Of a stretch of DNA of 64,000 bases, positions 58,282 through 64,000 are shown one piece after another. The notes below the pieces were generated by a model, which was given only the letters and a program-made list of their open reading frames with translations, made no database searches and was not told the origin of the DNA. Source of the stretch: Rhabdophis nuchalis (Eukaryota > Chordata > Lepidosauria > Squamata > Natricidae); assembly GCA_039707465.1 (NCBI GenBank), contig CM077649.1, positions 11,282,501 to 11,346,500 of the forward strand, written 5' to 3'. The stretch's first letter is position 1. Every line of letters starts with the position of its first letter. Made by a program: the position numbers and the translations under genes.

Positions 58282-58416
58282 CAGAGGTCTCCAACCTTTG
58301 CAACTTTAAGTGTGAAGGACTCCAGCTCCCAGAATTCTCCAGCCAGCAAAGCTGGCTGGAGAACTCTGAGAGCTGGAGTCCTTCAGACTTAAAGTTGCAA
58401 AGGTTGGAGACCCCTG
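58282..58416. mobile_element. Palindromic hAT MITE, TSD TTGTAGAG
   Basis: The arms run CAGAGGTCTCCAACCTTTGC to GCAAAGGTTGGAGACCCCTG. TTGTAGAG flanks both sides exactly (58274-58281 and 58417-58424). Confidence 0.96.
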
Positions 58417-59005
58417 TTGTAGAGTACACAAATTGATACTATTTTCATGATACAGTCCTGTCAATTATGTCTGTGGAAGTTCCATTGATATCAGTGACCA
58501 TTGGATGTCCCATCCTGTTGTTATTGCTTCAACATATGTAGGCTGGATAAAAGGCAGTGTATCTGATTCTTGCTGTAAAATATTTTGACATTAATTTTAC
58601 TAATTATATTCTGTCAAAATGAAATTCTCATTCTTAGACAATATTACCAAATGTCAAATTAACTATTTTAGCTGCAGAAGTGAAAGGTCCAACTTTAATA
58701 GGCTGCAAATTAACAAGTTTAAGCTTTAGCTTGGCCTCCTATTAAAATCTCTATTGAAAAAAATTCCTTAACATATTGGTTTATTCTCATACAATATTAC
58801 ACCATGTGGGAAAATCTAAGGTTCAGTCAAGTATAAAACAGTCTTTTAATGTTCCATATTAATTGGCTTGTAGGAGATGAACACTCATTTTGTGACAAGA
58901 TATTAGTTGGAAAAGACAATTCAGCATATTCTATAAACCAGAACCCTACTACTAGAATCAGAATCAGTTTTAACTAATTCAGTTGCAGCTGCTTTCATTC
59001 TAGAA

Positions 59006-59121
59006 CAGGGGTGGGCAAACTTTGCCACTTTAAGTCTGAAGGATTTCAGCTCCCAGACTGAAGCTGAAGTCTGGGAGCTGAAGTCCTTCAGACTTAAAGT
59101 TGCAAAGTTTGCCCACCCCTG
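59006..59121. mobile_element. Palindromic hAT MITE (GTGGGCAAAC ends), TSD TTCTAGAA
   Basis: The ends CAGGGGTGGGCAAAC and GTTTGCCCACCCCTG are of one subtype. TTCTAGAA, itself a palindrome, flanks both sides (58998-59005 and 59122-59129). Confidence 0.96.
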
Positions 59122-59553
59122 TTCTAGAAAATACTCACATCAACATAGCTGAAATGTTGGTTCTCAGAAGGAAAATGACGCTGCATTTTGCCATCATGTG
59201 TTCTTTTGTTCAGATATTCTCATCTTTTTCTGTTTCCTTGCAAAAAATATCTTACTTTCTGTTAGTCATAGATCTATTGACTGAATAAATCAGATCTAAG
59301 AGATTTATACACGTCTGCATGCATTTCTTTTTGCATGTCTGCATGCACTGAAGCAGTTTATCGCCAGAGCAATTTGACCTCTGATAAGAAGGACAGTTTT
59401 AAATAACTGAAGCTGTGAAACAATTTTTTTCCTTTGTATTATATTTTATATAAAAATGAATGCAGTTTAGACATTTATGTCCCAAGAAGCATAGTCACCA
59501 TATCACAAACGCACATATTAATACTAACATATTTTCCTCATATATTTGGAAAG

Positions 59554-59665
59554 GTAATGGATATACTCCACAATATGGGACCAGAAACGGTTGTAATCAC
59601 CAGCTCAGACCTTCAGGCACCTTCAGGAAACGATTATCTGATTGCATTAGGAAGCCAAAGGAGAA
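59554..59665 (+). CDS. PDXK: PDXK coding exon 8 (residues 171-207 plus first base of 208)
   Basis: The acceptor is TTTGGAAAG, with TTTTCCTCATATATTT upstream. The donor is GAA|GTATGT. The 112 bases enter in phase 0 and leave in phase 1. The peptide opens [20 protein letters not shown] and ends [12 protein letters not shown]. Thr186 and Ser187 of the TSSD motif, which line the ATP phosphate site, are present. The loop after the motif (QAPSGND for human PSPQGSN) is the most divergent short stretch, as expected for an exposed loop. Confidence 0.96.
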
Positions 59666-60083
59666 GTATGTTTTATTTTTAACCAATCATCTTTCCTATT
59701 GTTAGAGCATTTACAGGTAGCATGAAACTTACCCAAATTTTCCCATTTCTGTGAATACATAGTAAAAGTAATGCTTTGTTTTCGGTTACTATTGAAATGT
59801 ATAAAGCATAAATTGCAGAAACACACAAATATTTTAGCTGCAATCCAGTCTCACTTGAGAGTATAGATTTTTGAATTAAATAGAGTTTGTTTTTGAGCAG
59901 GTATCATTTAATATGAGTCAGTGATTTTCTGCTTAATTGAACATGGCTTTGTTGTTTCAATAATGCTATATAAAATAATCTTATTTAAAACATGAAGGAA
60001 GACTACAGATCATGGGATGATTGTAACTTTGCCCTCTTCATTAATAGTGGTGATGCTAATTACATTCAAGAGATATGTTAGGC

Positions 60084-60204
60084 CAGGGATCTGCAAAGTC
60101 GGCTCTTTTAAGACTGGTGGACTTCAACTCCCAGAGTAGCTGGCTGGGGAATTCTGGGAGTTGAAGTCCATCAGTCTTAAAAGAGCCGACTTTGCAGACC
60201 CCTG
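60084..60204. mobile_element. Palindromic hAT MITE (TCTGCAAAGTCGGCTC type), TSD TGTTAGGC
   Basis: The arms run CAGGGATCTGCAAAGTCGGC to GCCGACTTTGCAGACCCCTG. TGTTAGGC flanks both sides exactly (60076-60083 and 60205-60212). Confidence 0.96.
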
Positions 60205-60511
60205 TGTTAGGCGATTTAAAAAACAATATTTTATGTTCTGAAAAGCAATTTGCATTCTTTTAATGCTGACTTGTTTAAATTGGGTGGGGGGTCACCATTC
60301 CATTCCCTAGTTCTCACTCCTTTTAAAATAATTGGTTATATTGTATACCTTTAGTATTTACTAAAGGAAGTCAAATTGTTCAGGTGCTGAATCACTTTAT
60401 AAATGGACTTATGTGAGTTAGAAATATCACCCACATCATGCAGAAGTTGCCCAGGATCTGAAATGCCAATTACACAGAATTCCATATCACAAGTAGCTGT
60501 ATGTGCTACAG

Positions 60512-60632
60512 CAGGGGTCTCCAACCTTTGCAACTTTAAGTCTGAAGGACTTCAGCTCCCAGAATTCTCCAGCCAGCTTTGCTGGGAGCTGAAGTCCTTC
60601 AGACTTAAAGTTGCAAAGGTTGGAGACCCCTG
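60512..60632. mobile_element. Palindromic hAT MITE, TSD TGCTACAG
   Basis: The arms run CAGGGGTCTCCAACCTTTGC to GCAAAGGTTGGAGACCCCTG. TGCTACAG flanks both sides exactly (60504-60511 and 60633-60640). Confidence 0.96.
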
Positions 60633-61103
60633 TGCTACAGGGTGAAGGAAAGCCCACTGAATGAAACAATTTTGCAGATGTGTTGACTCATTGGAGCATG
60701 TTATCACAGTTCAAAAAGTGTAATTGAGTCAACAGAAAGTAACTAATTTCACTTCTAAACTTTTCATTCCACATTCTCCAAGAGATTCGAAGTTTTATTG
60801 AAAGAGGAGACTTCAGGAAAGGCATACTTGCCTAAAGATTTGGGGAGGGGAGGTCCTTAATTTTGCAAAGTCCACTAGCCCAACTCAGTTTGGTGTCAAA
60901 GTCCAATGCTTCATTTTTTTTTCTTGTGCTCCCACGAAATTGCAACATGCACCCAATATTGTTCATAGCTTGTTCTCTATCAGTGCATCTAAATTTGGGC
61001 CGTATTTTACTGTAATGTGTGACAAAGCCATGCTAAGATATACTGTTCTATATGATAATATAACTGAGAAGAATATAACTGACATGTAATAATGCCTTAT
61101 TAG

Positions 61104-61240
61104 CTACAGCAGATGGCACTATAATGACACAAAGGATCCGAATAGAATCTCCCAAAGTAGATGCTGTCTTTGTTGGGACGGGAGACCTCTTTGCTGCTAT
61201 GCTCTTAGCTTGGACTCACAAACACCCAGAAAATTTTAAG
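61104..61240 (+). CDS. PDXK: PDXK coding exon 9 with catalytic Asp235 (residues 208-253)
   Basis: The exon follows CCTTATTAG and ends AAG|GTATGA. The 137 bases enter in phase 1 and leave in phase 0. The start of the peptide ([18 protein letters not shown]) is the least conserved part of the window's protein; it is a variable surface loop with no length change. It is followed by [19 protein letters not shown], identical to human. GTGD is the ribokinase-superfamily anion hole and catalytic base: Asp235 activates the 5' hydroxyl of pyridoxal. A second AG five bases downstream (CTACAG) is an alternative acceptor but would shift the frame. Confidence 0.97.
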
Positions 61241-61669
61241 GTATGAATTGATATTTGTTTTCATTTCTTTTTTTCATTTCTCTTTTTTTTATTTCTTTTT
61301 TTTTTTTCATTTCTTTGTATCAGTTACAGAAAAAATATGTGTCTGTTTTCAACAGGATCAAGAGATTATGCAAAATAAGGCTATATATTAGGTTAGTAAA
61401 AGTCTGGGTAGCCATAAAAAAATTCTAAAATAAAATGAAAGCCTCATCTGGAAATGATACTAAGATACTAAGATTTCCACAAGAAGCAATGGGTGGAAAC
61501 TAATCAAGGAGAGAAGCAACGTAGAACTGAGGAGAAATTTCCTGACAGTTAGAACAATCAATCAGTGGAACAGAAGTTGCCGCCAGAAATTGTGAATGCC
61601 CCAACCCTGGAAGTCTTTAAGAAGATGTTGGATAGCTATTTGTCTGAAATGGTATAGGGTAGTGGTGGG

Positions 61670-61872
61670 CAAACTCATTACTCAAAAGAGACAAATATCA
61701 ACAATACCACAATTAAAAAAAATTTTGAGAGCCAGAAGGTGTGGCCTGTTTTGTGGGAGTGGCTCTGTGGTCATGTGACTGGGTGGGCGTGGCCAACTTG
61801 GAAAATGTGAAATTCACTTAACAATGGTCTTGCTTAGCAGCCAAACTTTCGGTCTCAATTGTGGTCATAAAT

Positions 61873-61952
<80 letters not shown>

Positions 61953-63170
61953 ACTTTCTTTTCTTTCTCTGTCTCTCTCCCACTTTCTTTTTCTTTCTTT
62001 CTCTCTTTTTCTTTCTGTCTCTCTCTATCTCTGTCTCTCTCTCCTTCGTCCACCCATCTCTGTCACTCTGTGTGTGTGTGTATCTGTCTGTCTCGCATTC
62101 ACACAATCACTCATTTTGTGTCTCTGTCTATCTTTCTCTCCCTCTCTGTCTCTCCCTGTCTCTCTGTGTGTGTCTGTCACTCTCTGATTCCCTCCCTCCC
62201 TCCCTCCCCCCCCCTCTCTCTCTGTGTCTGTGCCTCTCTCTGTCTGTCTGTCCCCCACCCCCCCAAGCCTCCTCAGCTCCTGGAAGTAGCCTGGCTGGCC
62301 CGCCAGCCCACCCGCCCGCTGGCTGCGCTTACTCGCTCGCTTGCTCACCCACCCACCGGAGCGAGGGAGCAAGCAAGCGCAGGCGGGCAAGGAAACTTGC
62401 TGCGGCAGTGCCCAACAACCTGTCCGCCCGGCGGCCGCGGTTGCTTGCTCGCTCACCCACCCACCGGACGAAGGAACCTGGCGTCCGGTGGGTGAGCAAG
62501 CGAGCGAGCAACTGCGGGCGGCGGGCCAGCGGATTGTTGGGCGCTACCGCATCAACTTTCCTTATGCGCCCGCCCGCCTGCCAGCCCGCCGGCTGCAGTT
62601 GCTCGCTCGCTCACTCACCCACCGGGCGCCAGGTTCCTTCGTCCGGTGGGTGGGTGAGCGAGCAAGCAACCGCGGCCGCCGGGCGGGCAGGTTGTTGGGC
62701 GCTGCCGCAGCAAGTTTCCTTGCCCGCCTGCGCTTGCTTGCTCCCTCGCTCACCCACCTACTGGACGAAGGAACCTGGCGTCCGGTGGGTGAGTGAGCGA
62801 GCGAGCAACCACAGCCGGCCGGCCAGCGGGCGGGCAGCGAAGGAAACTTGCTGCGGCAGCGCCCAACAAACCACCCGCCCACCCCTCTGGCTCACCCACC
62901 GGAGGCCGGTTCAGTCCCCCCACTCACGGAGCGTCTGCAGCCTCTGGAAGTAGATGAGTGGCCAGCTTGGGAAGCTACGGCTGCCGCTTTGGCGTTTGGG
63001 TAGCCGCTGCTGGCTGAAGAGGCTCCGCGGGGGGAGGGATGGAACCGGCAGCCGGTAGGGAGGGTTGCTGCGGCCCAGGAGTCGCGCCGTTGGCAAGGGT
63101 GGTGGAAGAGCCACACTCGAGGGGCCAAAGAGCCGCTTATGGCTCGCGAGCCGAGGTTTGCCGACCACTG
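61670..63170. mobile_element. 1.5-kb non-autonomous hAT in CR1-L3, TSD GTATAGGG
   Basis: The ends TAGTGGTGGGCAAAC and rc of GGTTTGCCGACCACTG are inverted. GTATAGGG flanks both sides exactly (61662-61669 and 63171-63178). In order it holds a Tigger-derived stretch (about 61815-61870), a TTTC tract (61871-61960), TCTG-rich low-complexity DNA and a GC-rich palindromic block (62395-62890). It has no transposase, and the 223- and 293-codon open frames are low-complexity or palindrome artefacts. Confidence 0.93.
62395..62890. repeat. GC-rich alternating inverted repeats inside the hAT
   Basis: Three blocks with CACCCACCGGACGAAGGAAC-like cores occur near 62452-62500, 62612-62660 and 62750-62795, the middle one inverted. 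Each is itself a hairpin around GGACG...CGTCC, and TTGTTGGGCGCTGCCGCAGC-like links join them. Confidence 0.85.
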
Positions 63171-63235
63171 GTATAGGGCTTCCTGCCTAGGCAGGGGGTT
63201 GGACTAGAAGACCTCCAAGGTCCCTTCCAACTCTG

Positions 63236-63328
63236 CTATTGTATTGTATTGTATTGTATTGTATTGTATTGTATTGTATTGTATTGTATTGTATTGTATT
63301 GTATTGTATTGTATTGTATTGTATTGTA
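63236..63328. repeat. ATTGT pentanucleotide microsatellite on a CR1 tail
   Basis: About 18 near-perfect GTATT/ATTGT units directly continue the CR1-L3 3' end (CCAACTCTGCTATTGT). Confidence 0.97.
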
Positions 63329-63602
63329 AATTCTGTTTTAACATAATAAGAATGATCTTTGGACCCGATGTTAAACCACAATCTATAGTTTCACCCACCA
63401 AAGAAAAAAAACATAACAAACCAACTTCTGTCAGGTGTGTCAGTCAGGACAGCATTTCTAAAATAGGGATATAGTTTTAAAAGTAAAGCACTTTGAGTTG
63501 TATTTCTTATCTAATTTAAGTAATGATTTAAACTGTCAATTAATATTAAATGTAATCAGAATAATGAAATGGTAATATCGTAAAACCTTTTTACAATTGC
63601 AG

Positions 63603-63669
63603 GTGGCCTGTGAAAAGACAGTATCAGCAATGCAACATGTTTTGCAAAGGACCATCAAGAGTGCAAAGG
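63603..63669 (+). CDS. PDXK: PDXK coding exon 10 (residues 254-275 plus first base of 276)
   Basis: The acceptor is TTTTTACAATTGCAG and the donor is AGG|GTAGGT. The 67 bases leave in phase 1. The peptide opens VACEKTVSAMQHVLQRTIKS and ends AK, close to human (VSTLHHVLQRTIQCAK). It forms a C-terminal helix next to the nucleotide site. The remaining 37 residues or so, where human has a Pro- and Gln-rich tail ending QATVL, would be in a final exon outside the window. Confidence 0.96.
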
Positions 63670-64000
63670 GTAGGTCAATTTCACAATGATTCTGCACATA
63701 GTTAGTTAGTTATTTAGTATATGGATCTGCATACAGTATATTCATTTATTATTAGAAGATTGACTAAGAAGTGTCATTGCTGAGTGGCTGAGCATGTGAT
63801 TTGCTCAAGCCCCCTGTTCAGTTTTTTGTACCTGTAGTTGAAAGGATCAAGTGGTCAGATAATAACAAGGCAACTGGACTGCTGACTTAATGGTTCTATT
63901 CATATAACATAGTGACTCATGGTTTGATGAATTATGTTTGAACGACGCATGAAACTATACATTAATCATACAGGCAAAACTCACACAAGGAGCTAATTAT

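Larger units (their letters stand above)
55859..61103 (+). other. PDXK introns 6, 7 and 8
   Basis: Intron 6 is 55859-57348, intron 7 is 57395-59553 and intron 8 is 59666-61103. They carry five palindromic MITEs, one pogo/Tigger-type element and one LINE tail. I see nothing in 56720-57340, 57790-58270, 58430-58990, 59130-59550, 59670-60070 or 60641-61100. Confidence 0.9.
61480..63330 (+). mobile_element. CR1-L3 LINE 3' end split by a 1.5-kb hAT
   Basis: 61480-61669 (CAAGAAGCAATGGGTGGAAAC to ATGGTATAGGG) and 63171-63330 (GTATAGGGCTTCCTGCC to the ATTGT tail) are one CR1-L3 3' end. The tail has grown into about 18 ATTGT units (63236-63328). Confidence 0.93.
61241..64000 (+). other. PDXK intron 9 and start of intron 10
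   Basis: Intron 9 (61241-63602) is largely a CR1-L3 fragment split by a 1.5-kb hAT. 63335-63600 and 63670-64000 are plain sequence. A pyrimidine run at 61255-61312 (TTTCTTTTTT type) follows exon 9 but has no other signal. Confidence 0.9.

Noticed and set aside
61255..61312. T-rich run after exon 9 considered as a poly-A tail of a minus-strand retrocopy
   Set aside because: It is a mix of TTTC and T runs without a target duplication or an attached element.
62072..62953. Open frame of 293 codons resembling a Ser/Cys/Ala-rich protein
   Set aside because: It runs through TCTG low-complexity DNA and the GC-rich inverted repeats of a hAT with no transposase motifs.

Overview
The window is vertebrate nuclear DNA and almost certainly from a snake or other squamate. 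The only host gene I can support is PDXK (pyridoxal kinase) on the + strand. Nine consecutive coding exons lie between 27365 and 63669. Together they give 739 coding bases, matching residues 30 to 275 of the 312-residue human enzyme with no gap, and every splice phase joins in frame. The first coding exon is not visible and probably lies upstream of base 1. The last exon lies past base 64000. All substrate- and ATP-contacting residues I can place by human numbering are present: Thr47, Tyr84, Asp113, Tyr127, Thr148, Asn150, Glu153, Thr186, Ser187 and catalytic Asp235. The squamate assignment rests on the repeats: CR1-L3 LINE tails running into ATTCT or ATTGT pentamers, many L2-group LINE 3' ends with a conserved 'CGCCCTGGGTCC' block and TTTA tails, and DIRS, R4/Dong, L1 and hAT elements together.

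Layout. 1-27364 is read as intron 1 or upstream sequence. It holds several hAT elements with exact 8-bp target duplications, CR1-L3 and L2-group LINEs, a decayed DIRS retrotransposon with inverted terminal repeats (8225-12535), a half-L1-like insertion (12591-13109), an R4/Dong endonuclease fragment (15490-15925), an unusual nested MITE/segment structure (21696-23982) and a 5'-truncated L1 (25668-26599). Intron 2 (27420-38523) holds a chimeric hAT with a TTTC microsatellite, a mariner-type palindromic element, an interrupted CR1, a young L2-group LINE with a 351-codon open frame, and a 1.5-kb higher-order satellite. Introns 3 to 10 hold more LINE tails, palindromic MITEs, nested hATs, a large palindrome interrupted by an LTR-like block (43150-44610) and a 1.5-kb hAT inside a CR1 (61670-63170).

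How it fits together. The gene is ordinary and looks intact across this window; the interest is in the repeats. More than 20 short palindromic hAT MITEs can be delimited to the base, and nearly all target duplications have TA at positions 4-5 (nnnTAnnn), the pattern reported for the Buster branch of hAT. Two MITEs at 21704-22308 are hybrids with unlike ends. They enclose 348 bp of a segment that also exists inverted 1.3 kb away, and the outer ends of the pair carry one shared 8-bp duplication (GATTAAAG). That suggests movement as a composite unit or integration of a circle through a resident MITE. It is the best candidate here for an undescribed process.

Limits: LINE family names come from reading translated motifs and tails by eye, and repeat edges without target duplications are approximate to tens of bases.
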